Assembly (NCBI GenBank): GCA_016860845.1
Contig: BOKF01000023.1
Location: 60,100-124,099 of the forward strand
Length of the DNA stretch: 64,000 nucleotides
Direction of reading: 5' to 3'
Source of the DNA: Chloroflexota bacterium
GTDB lineage: Bacteria; Chloroflexota; Anaerolineae; 4572-78; J111
Shown here: positions 1 through 7,981 of the stretch, piece after piece
Position numbering within the stretch: position 1 is the first letter of the stretch
Layout: every line of letters begins with the position of its first letter
Notes under the pieces: model-generated
The model's input: the letters and a program-made list of their open reading frames with translations, nothing else
Databases searched by the model: none
What the model was told of the DNA's origin: nothing
Made by a program: the position numbers and the translations under genes

Positions 1-558
1 GTCAGGAGTGCCGAATGCCTCATTCCGGGTTCCGGTGTCGGCCAACAGGACCAGACCAAAATCAACCAAAATCGCATTACCTTGCTGGTTCAAGATGATG
101 TTGGCCGGTTTAACATCTCGATGAATGACCCCGCTGTGGTGTGCGTAATCCAGCGCCGTGCCAATCTCACGGATTATCCGGCTGGCCTCTTCCGGCTCGA
201 TAAAAGTGCTATCCTGCCGATAGCCCGCCAGGAGCTGATCCAGGGCCAAGCCCTCAATATACTGCAAAACCATAAAAAGCAGGCCATCGGCTTCACTGTA
301 GTGATACAATTTGACAATATTGGGATGCTCCAATTGGGCAATTGCCTGGGCCTCCCGCTTAAAACGCATGATATAATCCCGGTCAGCTCGAAAGGGCTTA
401 TCAATCACCTTGATCGCCACCCAGCGTCTGAGGCGCACGTCCAGCCCTCGGTAGACCCGTGCCATGCCCCCTTGTCCTAGCAGGTCATCCAGGCGATACT
501 CGTCGAGTTGCCGACCAATTAATGTGTCTTCAATTAGCACTTTGTCCTCATGCTGCAT
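1..558 (-). CDS. Ser/Thr protein kinase, N-terminal part (runs off left edge)
   Basis: The first 186 codons of a Pkn/Hanks-type Ser/Thr kinase, cut by the window edge. Visible motifs are the glycine loop LGQGGMARVYRG (residues 27-38), the ATP-anchoring lysine in VAIK (K50), the catalytic loop HRDVKPAN (146-153) and the metal-binding DFG (166-168). All are intact, so the kinase should be active. The likely role is phosphorylation of Ser/Thr on partner proteins at the membrane or in the cytoplasm; any C-terminal sensor domain lies outside the window. The ATG is preceded by GGAGAA about 12 bases upstream. The start overlaps by one base (TGATG) the stop of the small membrane-protein gene just upstream, which points to translational coupling. 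Confidence 0.95.
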   Translation of the reverse strand, partial: MQHEDKVLIEDTLIGRQLDEYRLDDLLGQGGMARVYRGLDVRLRRWVAIKVIDKPFRADRDYIMRFKREAQAIAQLEHPNIVKLYHYSEADGLLFMVLQYIEGLALDQLLAGYRQDSTFIEPEEASRIIREIGTALDYAHHSGVIHRDVKPANIILNQQGNAILVDFGLVLLADTGTRNEAFGTPD

Positions 559-767
559 CACTTGATGGTCTTCTCCGTTGTTAGACCGTTAGCCTGGAGG
601 ACATAGCTGGCTGAGTCTTGCGTGGCTGCCCTGGAGAGGTGAGGTGAAGTCAACCCGGCTGGCTGGGGGAGTACCGAGGCGATATACAAAAGGAGGAGTG
701 ACAAGAATAAAATAAGCCATATGTGCCTACCCACCTTGAGAGCACTTTTGAATTTTTGATCTATCAT
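558..767 (-). CDS. Small single-pass membrane or secreted protein coupled to the kinase
   Basis: 69 residues. A basic N-terminus is followed by a strongly hydrophobic segment (about residues 16-33, WLILFLSLLLLYIASVLP) and a short polar, alanine/serine-rich tail. The start has a good ribosome binding site (AGGTG about 6 bases upstream). The stop codon TGA overlaps the kinase ATG by one base, so the two are almost certainly co-translated. I do not recognise a family. By position it could anchor, present a signal to, or be a substrate of the kinase, but this is inference from context only. The good start signal and coupling argue against a chance open frame. Confidence 0.6.
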   Translation of the reverse strand: MIDQKFKSALKVGRHIWLILFLSLLLLYIASVLPQPAGLTSPHLSRAATQDSASYVLQANGLTTEKTIK

Positions 768-1249
768 CGTTTCACCTCGGGCTAATTTGAGCTTCGTATG
801 CTCTCAATATTATCAGGAAAAACCCTCCGTGTACACCGCCATTAGCTTACGTTTAGGTGAGCATTTCGGAAGGTACAGTTTTGACGTGAAGCCGATGATT
901 CGACCCTGAGAACACGACAAAAACTCACGCCTTCCCTGGAACAGGTGAACATCCTAGCTCCATCCCAGCGGGGATTGCCTGATTTTTGGCGAGAATCGGC
1001 ACCGACTCCTCAACTACTCCGATCTCGCGGTAAGTCTCCTGGATGAGCCAAAAACTGTCATCTGCCCACTCGGCCCCGCTATCTGTTGGTCAAAAAGGAC
1101 AAATGGTCGCCTCCGTTAGCACCTAAATCGGGGAAACTCAAAGGATTCTTCCCGGGTAGAGATTGTCAGAACAGGGCGACGGACCTAGGAGAGTGCTGAA
1201 AAAGTCCCCTGGCAGAATTCACGAAAGTTAACTCGCGGTGGTATTACTT
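768..1249. other. Non-coding stretch before the IS element
   Basis: No convincing gene. On the minus strand a frame open from about 1086 to the TGA at 925-927 reads like protein (AEWADDSFWLIQETYREIG...) but has only a late internal ATG, so it may be the tail of a decayed gene. The promoter of the kinase pair should lie at its left end. Confidence 0.4.
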
Positions 1250-1272
1250 AGTGGTTTTTCAAAAAAGTTTTT
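1250..1272 (+). repeat. IS630 left terminal inverted repeat
   Basis: Begins AGTGGTTTTTC and matches the reverse complement of 2438-2460 over its whole length. It lies 46 bases before the transposase start. Confidence 0.85.
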
Positions 1273-1318
1273 TGAGTAAATTAAAATCCGAGGCATACTC
1301 TCCATCAAAGGAGAGAAA

Positions 1319-2451
1319 ATGCCAGGGAAAAGGATTACCATCAAGTTACCCAAGCAGGATGAACAGATCCTGCAGGAATTTGTGAGCCAAGGTCAAAAAA
1401 ATGCCAGAGAAATCAACCGGGCCCGCATTTTACTGCTGGCCAATGAAGGGCGGCCGGTCAAAGAGATCGAGCAGATCCTGGGGGTCAGCGCGGCCACGAT
1501 CTGTAACGTGCGCAATACCTACAATCGGCAAGAGCACGACGATATTTTGGAAGTCATCCAAGATAAACCCCGCAGTGGTCGGCCGCTGAAGTTGGATAGT
1601 CGGGTCGCCGCCAACGTGAGTATGATTGCCTGCTCCGAACCGCCAGTCGGTTCGGCTCGCTGGACGCTGCATCTGATTGCCGATAAGCTGGTCGAACTGG
1701 AAGTGGTGGAAAGCATTTCTCACGAGAGCGTGCGTCAACTGTTAAAAAAAACAGGCTCAAACCCTGGTTAAGTGAACAATGGTGTATCGGTCAAATCACC
1801 GGTAGTTTTCTGTGGCAGATGGAGGATGTCCTGCATCAATATCAGTTGCCTTATGACCCCACTTGTCCGCTCATCTGTTTTGATGAACGACCTTGCTTTC
1901 TAATTGGTGACGTGGGGGCGATCTTACCGATGAGCCCGGGCAAGGCCAAACGCTACCATTATGAGTATGAAAAGAATGGTTCGTGCTGTGTTTTGCTGGC
2001 CTTTGAACTCCACACCGGCTTTCGTTATGTTGAAGTCAGGACCCGCCGAACTGCCGTGGATTATGCTGAATTTATGCAAAACTTGCTGAACAAACCATAT
2101 CCGCAGGTCAAAGCGATCCGGTTGGTGCAAGACAACTTAAACACCCATACGCCCGGCTCCTTTTATCAGATCTTACCCCCTAGTACTGCCTTCGCACTGA
2201 GCCAGCGTTTTGAACTGCACTATACGCCGCCCAAAGGCTCGTGGCTAAACATGGCGGAGATCGAGTTCGCCGCCTTGGTTAAGCAATGTCTTGACCGGCG
2301 CCTTCCTGATGTTGATACCCTGCGGCGTGAAGTTTTGGCTTGGACGGACCGCCGCAATCTTGACCGCACAACGGTCAACTGGACGTTCTCTCAAGCTGAT
2401 GCTCGGACCAAACTGCAACGTCATTATGTTAATGTACAAAAACTTTTTTGA
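1319..2451 (+). CDS. IS630-family transposase made by -1 frameshifting (two frames)
   Basis: The first frame (1319-1771) encodes the helix-turn-helix DNA-binding half, with ARILLLANEG and VKEIEQILGVSAATI. The second frame (open through 1819-2451) encodes the catalytic half with the D-D-E residues in ICFDERP, VQDNLNTH and WLNMAEIEF. A run of eight A (1744-1751) at the overlap allows a -1 slip that joins the halves as ...LLKKNRLKPWLSEQWCI..., giving about 377 residues, close to the family size. Slippage on an A-run is established for many IS630 elements, so the split is probably programmed rather than damage. AAAGGAGAG lies just upstream of the ATG. Confidence 0.9.
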
Positions 2452-2460
2452 AAAACCACT
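2438..2460 (-). repeat. IS630 right terminal inverted repeat
   Basis: Mirror of 1250-1272. The last 14 bases of the transposase gene overlap it. A further partial copy of the inner part (TTCAAAAAAGTTC) follows just outside at 2468-2480. Confidence 0.85.
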
Positions 2461-2462
2461 TA

Positions 2463-2868
2463 GTACATTCAAAAAAGTTCTGCGGGATATTAAGCAATTT
2501 CCCAGTGAAAATATCACTTCTATTCCTCGAAACTAATTTGTTTGTACTTAGAGCCATCCCTGAAGGAGAGAGGTCAGGTTATGCTAGGACGACGAAATCA
2601 ACAATGCAGCTTTTTTGGACTCTTCGTCCTGAAAAGTGCAAGAAGCATCAATCTACGGGCAAAACCCGTGAGCGCAACAAGTCAAAACTGGCGCTATCAG
2701 ATACCGCCGACGATCATTACATCGCCTCTATCTCTTCGCCGCTTTGCCATTCCGCTGTATTGTGCTAATATTGTCCGTCCCAATACAGAATGCTGTTCCT
2801 TCGCCCCAAGTGATACAAGCGTCTACCCCGTATAACTAAACTCAGGCGTTGAGATTCAGGAGGCAGTC
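2463..2868. other. Intergenic stretch after the IS
   Basis: No gene I can support. A frame opening at 2581 behind GGAGAGAGG could make an 84-residue product (MLGRRNQQCSFFG...) but its composition is unconvincing; it may be debris of another insertion element. The AGGAGG ribosome binding site of the next gene is at about 2860-2865. Confidence 0.4.
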
Positions 2869-3849
2869 ATGATCACTACGCCACTCTGCGAACTGCTGGC
2901 AATCGAGCACCCAATTCTGAATGCGCCGATGAGCGGCACCGCCACCGGCACCCTGGCTGCGGCCGTCTCCGAAGCAGGGGGGTTTGGCATGGTTGGCGGC
3001 ACCAGTCCTGGCGGGCCAGATTGGCTGCGCGCCCAGATTCGTGCCGCCCGTGCCCAAACGGCGCGTCCATTCGGGGTGGGGTTCATTTCCTCATTTCCCG
3101 GCGTCGACGATCTCGTCAAGGTCGCGCTCGAAGAGCGGGTGGCGGCGATCAACCACTCCTTTGCCGACCCAACCCCCTATGTTGCCGCTGCGCATGCCGC
3201 CGGCGTCAAGGTCTTTGCCCAGGTACAAACGGTCGCCCAGGCTCAAATTGCGGTGCGCGCCGGCGTCGACGTGATCATCGCGCAGGGTACCGAGGCCGGG
3301 GGACATACCGGCAGCGCCGGCACGTTCGCACTCGTACCCGCCGTCGTGGATATTGCGGGCGACATCCCGGTGGTCGCGGCTGGTGGCATCGCTGATGGCC
3401 GCGGACTGGCGGCTGCCCTGATGCTCGGTGCCGTTGGCGTGTGGTTAGGCACGCGCTTTGTGGCCAGCCAGGAGTGGGGCGGCCAGCCATGGGAGCAAGC
3501 CGCGGTGGTGGCTGCCACCGCCGACGACACCGTCCGCACCTCGGTCTTCGACCTGGTACGCGCGCGGCCATTCCCGGAGGGGATCGCCGATCGCGTCCTG
3601 CGGAATGCTTTCGTGGAGACTTGGCAAGGCCGGGAAGCCGACCTGCTGGCCTATCAACCGGAGCTGCGTGCCCAGCTGGCCGAGGCGGCCGAGCGCGGCG
3701 ATACCAGTATGGTGGACATCAGCGCGGGCATGAGTGCTGGCATGATCCAGGCAGTTGAGCCCGCCGGCGCCATCGTTCGGCGGATCGTCCACGTAGCCGA
3801 GCAACTCATACACGAATGGGCTTCAAAGCTGGGGCGCCCTACGACATAA
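2869..3849 (+). CDS. Nitronate monooxygenase (NPD/2-nitropropane dioxygenase family)
   Basis: 326 residues, full length for the FMN-dependent NPD family, which oxidises alkyl nitronates such as propionate-3-nitronate and protects central metabolism. The TIM-barrel signatures are all present: the N-terminal PILNAPM strand, AQGTEAGGHTG (about 139-149) that contacts FMN phosphate, PVVAAGGIADGRG and ALMLGAVGVWLGTRF. It follows a clean AGGAGG seven bases before the ATG and stands alone on the plus strand. Its GC content is higher than that of the debris around it. The exact substrate cannot be told from sequence; some family members are enoyl reductases (FabK) instead. Confidence 0.9.
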   Translation: MITTPLCELLAIEHPILNAPMSGTATGTLAAAVSEAGGFGMVGGTSPGGPDWLRAQIRAARAQTARPFGVGFISSFPGVDDLVKVALEERVAAINHSFADPTPYVAAAHAAGVKVFAQVQTVAQAQIAVRAGVDVIIAQGTEAGGHTGSAGTFALVPAVVDIAGDIPVVAAGGIADGRGLAAALMLGAVGVWLGTRFVASQEWGGQPWEQAAVVAATADDTVRTSVFDLVRARPFPEGIADRVLRNAFVETWQGREADLLAYQPELRAQLAEAAERGDTSMVDISAGMSAGMIQAVEPAGAIVRRIVHVAEQLIHEWASKLGRPTT

Positions 3850-4022
3850 AACAGGAGCAGTTCAGGTGTTCATTCGAATACAATCCCCTTGTCCGCCTCG
3901 ATCCCGCATGTGCAGCACGGAATGCCAGCGCAGCTCATAGCACCACGAGCTGCCCGCCGGCCGCCCGGTCGCTGAACGTGGGTGTGATGCGCGGCAGCTT
4001 GCCTTCGTAGATCCGCAGGAGC

Positions 4023-4450
4023 GATAGCTACAACGTGCCCTTTGTCCACCGGCTGCTGCCCAGCCAGCAGGTGGCGCTACTGACCCTGGCCCACCGTCGC
4101 CTGAGGTTCTTAGTTGCAGCAGCCAACCCGATGCGGATAACAACTCTGGAAGGTCTGGCTCGATACCCACGTGCACCAACTGGGGATTGCGCCGGAGCAA
4201 TTATCTGGTTATGACCAGGAAAAGTATACCCACTCCGAAGTGGCGCAGAGATTGCCGAAGGCCAGGCAGATATTGGGCTGGGGTCGAGGCAGCAGCTCTG
4301 GCCTTTGGCTTAGGGTTCATTTCTTTAACCCAGGAGCGGTACGACCTAGTCATTCCGGCTGACGTCCGGGAATCTTCCCCCATTCAAGGGCTGGCTGATT
4401 GGCTGGCTACTGATACAGCCAAGGCAGAAATAACGGCCACCAAGGACTAA
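4023..4450 (+). pseudogene. Decayed PBP-like (PF12727-type) substrate-binding domain gene
   Basis: Three reading frames must be joined to recover one domain. Frame one from about 4029 reads YNVPFVHRLLPSQQVALLTL then FLVAAANPMRITTLEGLARY. Frame two reads VHQLGIAPEQLSGYDQEKYTHSEVAQ. Frame three, after an IAEGQADIGLG stretch, reads EAAALAFGLGFISLTQERYD and DLVIPADV, ending at the TAA 4448-4450. This order matches the molybdate-binding-like PBP domain usually found behind an HTH domain in regulators. The N-terminal HTH part is missing and several indels are present, so it is dead. The stop lies only 9 bases before the next gene. Confidence 0.75.
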
Positions 4451-4459
4451 TCGTCAACT

Positions 4460-6487
4460 ATGATCTATCATCATTACCGAACTGAACCCACTGCTTTTTA
4501 CATCGAGCCGACCTACCCATCGCCCCATGGCGTTTATGAACTTGGGGGAGCCGGTTGTGATCCCGCGACCCTGACCGATACTGATGCTGCCCTGACCCTG
4601 GCCTATTTAGAATGGTTCAAAGTCGGCGGGACCCAGCGCATGTTTAGCCAAGCCCAAACCCAGGCCACCCACTTTTTCAAGAGAAACCAGGTCTCCCTGC
4701 TGGCTCTGGTCCGCCATTTGAAAGCCTGGCGGGAAATGAAAGGCTTAAGCCCAGCCGATGTCGAGCAGGCGACCCGTGGGCTGATTTCGGTGCGCTGGCT
4801 CAACCTAGCCGAACAGAAAAACCATTTCAGTTTCATCCAGCCTGACACCTTTCCGAGCATCCTCCTGTCTCTGGCGGAACTGTACCACATATTCCCACCC
4901 CTTCTTTTTGCCTGGATGGGTCTACCCATCCCCCGGTCAGAGCTGAAGAAAAAAAGCAATGAGCCCGTAATGAGCAAGGGGCTGACCCTGGAAGAGGCGG
5001 CTCATCTAACCGTCTATTACAGCGAAGCCGCTGTCTTTGCCAACCTCCGCCCCGACATTTATCGTAAGCTGGACCCCTCAAAAACACTGGCGCGTTTCGA
5101 AAAGCAGCTCCAAACCTGTATCCTGGACCTGACCGAGAAGTTACCTTTCTTAGAAATAAACACGGTTTCAATTGAACGAGTCCTGCAAAAAGTGCGGTTC
5201 AAGTTCAAATTTGAGCCCCGCCAGCTCTGGTTTCCATTTGATACCAAACCCCTTAACGCTCGAGTCAAGCGGGCTCTCAAGCGCCAGCCGACCACCTGCT
5301 ACGTTTTCTTTTCCGCTGAAGATCACGTTCGGCTCCTGGAAGAAAAAGAAGCTGACGATGGCTTTAGCCTGCTGGCCGACCTGATGGATGCTTACCACTT
5401 CAGCGCTTTTGAGGCCAGGGTGATGTGGCACAAAGTCTCTTTGCTGGACCAGGACACCATTACCTTCAAACACAAGACGGCCGCGGCCAGATACCTCGAG
5501 TTGATCGAGGATTTTTGCTGTCGTGTGCCCAGACCAGACATTTCCGAGGCCACGCTTGACCTGATCGAATTTAATGCCGGCAATGTCGTCTCGGTCCAGT
5601 ATGCTCAGCGTGTGGATATCCTCAACTTTCTCGATACGCTGAGCCGGAACAGTGTCGATGATTTCAATTTCCAACTCGCCTGCCACCTGGTGTCTCATTT
5701 GCTTGCCGCTGTTCCGGTCTATCAGTTGATGTATCTGACCAATTTTTTTAGTAATGAAGCGTGGGGTTGGTGGACCTCGATGGCTCTTCGAGGGAATCCC
5801 GACGATGACGCCTTGAAGTACGTGGCCTCTGTTTTTTCCATTCTCACACCTGAAGGAAAACGGGCCTTTTGGCACGTGATGCGAACCGTCTATTTAGAGC
5901 GGTGCGCTAGCGGTGAAAATGAGGCTGATCCGTTTTTAGGGAGGAGCGTCGTCCCAAAGCCGATCACATCCACCCCCTACTTTGTCTGTCCTTTCTGCCA
6001 GGAAAGTTTGGAGGACTATCAGCGGACGATCGAAAAAGAAAGGAGCCTCGATGGTTTTCTCAAGAAACTCTTTCTGATTTGCCCGTTCTGTAAACAAGAA
6101 AGCCGGGTGATTGATTTCTTTAGCGAGCGCACCGCCTGGACCTGGCAGCTGATCAAACCCAACAAGGACGAGCCGCCGGTCATTCTTACGTTTAAAGTGG
6201 GCCTGGATACCGAGGAGCATGCCCTGGCCGGTCCTCAAGAAGCATTCGAGTTCTTGCGGCAGTTTGTCGAAGACCTGTCAGATGATAAGATCAGGGGAAA
6301 AAAGAGCGTGCCTCCTTTTAGTCTGGAGGGGCTGATTGTCTGGGCCAGCGATAACGAGGTGCGTTATTGCCCTGGTTGGCACAACCCCCTGTATTACGAC
6401 CCGGATCTGCCGAGAATCATCATGCCCAATAGTAATCCTTTAGATGATGTCCTCTCAGCTATTTTAGCATCCAGGCCAGGGACATAG
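4460..6487 (+). CDS. Unknown 675-residue protein with XRE-like helix-turn-helix and zinc ribbon
   Basis: Not assigned to a named family. Residues about 80-150 resemble a lambda-repressor/XRE helix-turn-helix (LVRHLKAWREMKGLSPADV..., then ISVRWLNLAEQ and a long ILLSLAELYHIFPPLLF helix), with an insertion before the last helices. The middle, about 170-490, is helical and without obvious motifs. Two CPFC knuckles at about residues 508 and 540 form a likely zinc ribbon (VCPFCQES...ICPFCKQES). No signal peptide or membrane segment, so it is cytoplasmic. The start ATG has only a weak AAGGAC upstream and immediately follows the decayed PBP-like gene. A DNA-binding role is an inference. Confidence 0.7.
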   Translation: MIYHHYRTEPTAFYIEPTYPSPHGVYELGGAGCDPATLTDTDAALTLAYLEWFKVGGTQRMFSQAQTQATHFFKRNQVSLLALVRHLKAWREMKGLSPADVEQATRGLISVRWLNLAEQKNHFSFIQPDTFPSILLSLAELYHIFPPLLFAWMGLPIPRSELKKKSNEPVMSKGLTLEEAAHLTVYYSEAAVFANLRPDIYRKLDPSKTLARFEKQLQTCILDLTEKLPFLEINTVSIERVLQKVRFKFKFEPRQLWFPFDTKPLNARVKRALKRQPTTCYVFFSAEDHVRLLEEKEADDGFSLLADLMDAYHFSAFEARVMWHKVSLLDQDTITFKHKTAAARYLELIEDFCCRVPRPDISEATLDLIEFNAGNVVSVQYAQRVDILNFLDTLSRNSVDDFNFQLACHLVSHLLAAVPVYQLMYLTNFFSNEAWGWWTSMALRGNPDDDALKYVASVFSILTPEGKRAFWHVMRTVYLERCASGENEADPFLGRSVVPKPITSTPYFVCPFCQESLEDYQRTIEKERSLDGFLKKLFLICPFCKQESRVIDFFSERTAWTWQLIKPNKDEPPVILTFKVGLDTEEHALAGPQEAFEFLRQFVEDLSDDKIRGKKSVPPFSLEGLIVWASDNEVRYCPGWHNPLYYDPDLPRIIMPNSNPLDDVLSAILASRPGT

Positions 6488-6746
6488 GATCTGCAAATGA
6501 CGGCTCTATTCCGATCTGGCAGGTTCCGGCAGTGCTTTCGTCAGCGGCCCGCCTCCAACCGAGGACGCAGATCGCAAACTTTGCGAAAATGATAGCCAAC
6601 CATCAGCGGCGTAACCGTCAGGGGCATACCTCAGGGCGCTAAACCAGCGTCTAGCCTAAAAGCTTCCCCTGCCTCTCGACCTGCGTGATGGTTATACCTG
6701 AATGCTGTCGGTACCTAATATTTAATCCACTCAGAGTGAGGCAAAT

Positions 6747-7415
6747 TTGAGTTCTAGCTTTACCCACCTGGAAACCCATTCGTATTATACTCTGCTGGGC
6801 AGCACTTTATCAGTAGCTGATCTGGTAACTCGCGCTTCAAGTGAGGGAATGCGCCACCTGGCCCTGACCGATACCAACGTCCTTTATGGTGTGGTGGCCT
6901 TTCATCAGGCTTGCCAGGCCGCCGGACTCCAGGCCATCGTCGGCCTGACCGTCACCGTCGCTGCTGAAGCGTGGCCAAGTCTCGCCACTGAAAAAGACCC
7001 AGGCCACCTGGTGCTGCTGGCCACCGGCCCGGCCGGCTATCGCTCCCTGTGTCGCCTGTCCTCGCTCATCCAAAGTAGCCCGGAACGGAAACACCTGGCC
7101 GCCCGAGGGCTGGACTGGGCAGCCCTGGCCGAACACCGGGAGGGATTGATCTGCTTAAGCGGCGGCCGGCGGGGCTGGGTCGAGCGGTTGCTCCGGGCGG
7201 GGGATGAATCGGCAGCGCGGGACTATGCCCGACGGCTGGCCGACGTTTATGGCGAAAACGCCTGGCTGAGCCTGGAACTGCACACGGCTGCTGACGAAGG
7301 CGTGGCTTGGGAGATGGTTACAATGGGACAGCAAATCGGCGTGCCCTGCGCCGCCGTGCAGCCGGTCTACTGCCTGACCCGGCAGGATCGGGCCAAACTC
7401 CGCCTGGTTGACTAA
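6747..7415 (+). CDS. Stand-alone PHP domain, DnaE-like N-terminus
   Basis: 222 residues matching only the N-terminal PHP domain of bacterial DNA polymerase III alpha (HLETHSYYTLLGSTLSVADL, LALTDTNVLYGVVAFHQACQ, QAIVGLTV). In replicative or error-prone DnaE this domain carries metal-dependent nuclease activity or its relic and is followed by the polymerase palm and fingers; here a TAA ends the frame directly after it. The start is TTG at 6747 with GAGTGAGG just upstream. It may be a truncated polymerase gene or a free PHP esterase/phosphatase-like protein. I found no continuation of the polymerase in the next 260 bases, which favours a truncation at this point. Confidence 0.75.
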   Translation: MSSSFTHLETHSYYTLLGSTLSVADLVTRASSEGMRHLALTDTNVLYGVVAFHQACQAAGLQAIVGLTVTVAAEAWPSLATEKDPGHLVLLATGPAGYRSLCRLSSLIQSSPERKHLAARGLDWAALAEHREGLICLSGGRRGWVERLLRAGDESAARDYARRLADVYGENAWLSLELHTAADEGVAWEMVTMGQQIGVPCAAVQPVYCLTRQDRAKLRLVD

Positions 7416-7679
7416 CCCTCGATCAATCTCTGCCCGACCCCCTTTTCCTGATCTCCGACGCTCTGGGCCGGATCAAATAGGATGAGCCTGCCCTCATCTC
7501 TGGGATCGTTTTTGCCTCTGGATGGGAAAGGCTGATCTCTTTGCCGGCTTAAGTCCACCTTCAGCCCATTTTGGCCCATTGTTAATCCTCCCAATGGCTA
7601 TTTCTGATGCAAACTAAAGGCTATCGGTATGACAAATAATCTACGGCTTGCTTTTTAGCTCAGGTAGAAGTCATATACT

Positions 7680-7922
7680 TTACATAAAAGCAATTCTGGC
7701 TACCACGATGTAGCCGATATTTCGGACTCTTAAAGACACCGAACAGCACACTTCAGCCCGGCTGGGGGTCCAGTGATCTTCATCCTCCTGAGCGAAGATC
7801 ACCCCCTCAAATTTATCGGTCACAATTAACTCGTTTTGGGGAAAGATACCGTCGCAGGCACTTAGCCCCAGGATGAGGACAAGGAGTAAAATGAACCGTT
7901 GTTTCTTGGTTAATTTCTGCAT
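7680..7922 (-). CDS. Small lipoprotein, probably 3'-altered
   Basis: 80 residues. The signal peptide ends in a lipobox (LGLSAC, Cys about residue 23), so the protein should be a lipid-anchored exported protein. GAGGT lies about 5 bases before the ATG. The central part (FEGVIFAQEDEDHWTPSRAEV) looks like genuine protein, while the tail after it (CCSVSLRVRNIGYIVVARIAFM) changes character, which suggests a frameshift that replaced the original C-terminus. It sits 60 bases downstream of the giant propeller gene and may be co-transcribed with it. Function unknown. Confidence 0.55.
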   Translation of the reverse strand: MQKLTKKQRFILLLVLILGLSACDGIFPQNELIVTDKFEGVIFAQEDEDHWTPSRAEVCCSVSLRVRNIGYIVVARIAFM

Positions 7923-7981
7923 AGCTACCTCGTCTGCTAATTATTACGAAAACCGTTACATTTCCCCATAAACCAGGAGGT

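Larger units (their letters stand above)
1250..2460 (+). mobile_element. IS630-type insertion sequence
   Basis: A 1.2-kb element bounded by terminal inverted repeats of about 23 bases that start AGTGGTTTTTC: 1250-1272 on the left and 2438-2460 (reverse complement) on the right. A TA dinucleotide sits at both outer ends (1249-1250 and 2461-2462), as expected from the TA target preference of the IS630/Tc1-mariner superfamily. The end positions are uncertain by a base because the two ends are not perfectly symmetrical. The element carries one transposase split over two frames. Both repeats and the DDE residues are intact, so it may still be mobile. Confidence 0.88.

Noticed and set aside
925..1086. 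Minus-strand frame AEWADDSFWLIQETYREIG
   Set aside because: Protein-like but with no usable start and a stop directly upstream; probably debris, not annotated as a gene.
2542..2835. Plus-strand frame of up to 97 residues after the IS
   Set aside because: A ribosome-site-like GGAGAG precedes an internal ATG, but the translation has no protein-like pattern; kept only as part of the intergenic note.
5168..5875. 235-residue minus-strand frame
   Set aside because: Antisense to the 675-residue gene, whose zinc ribbon and start support the plus strand.
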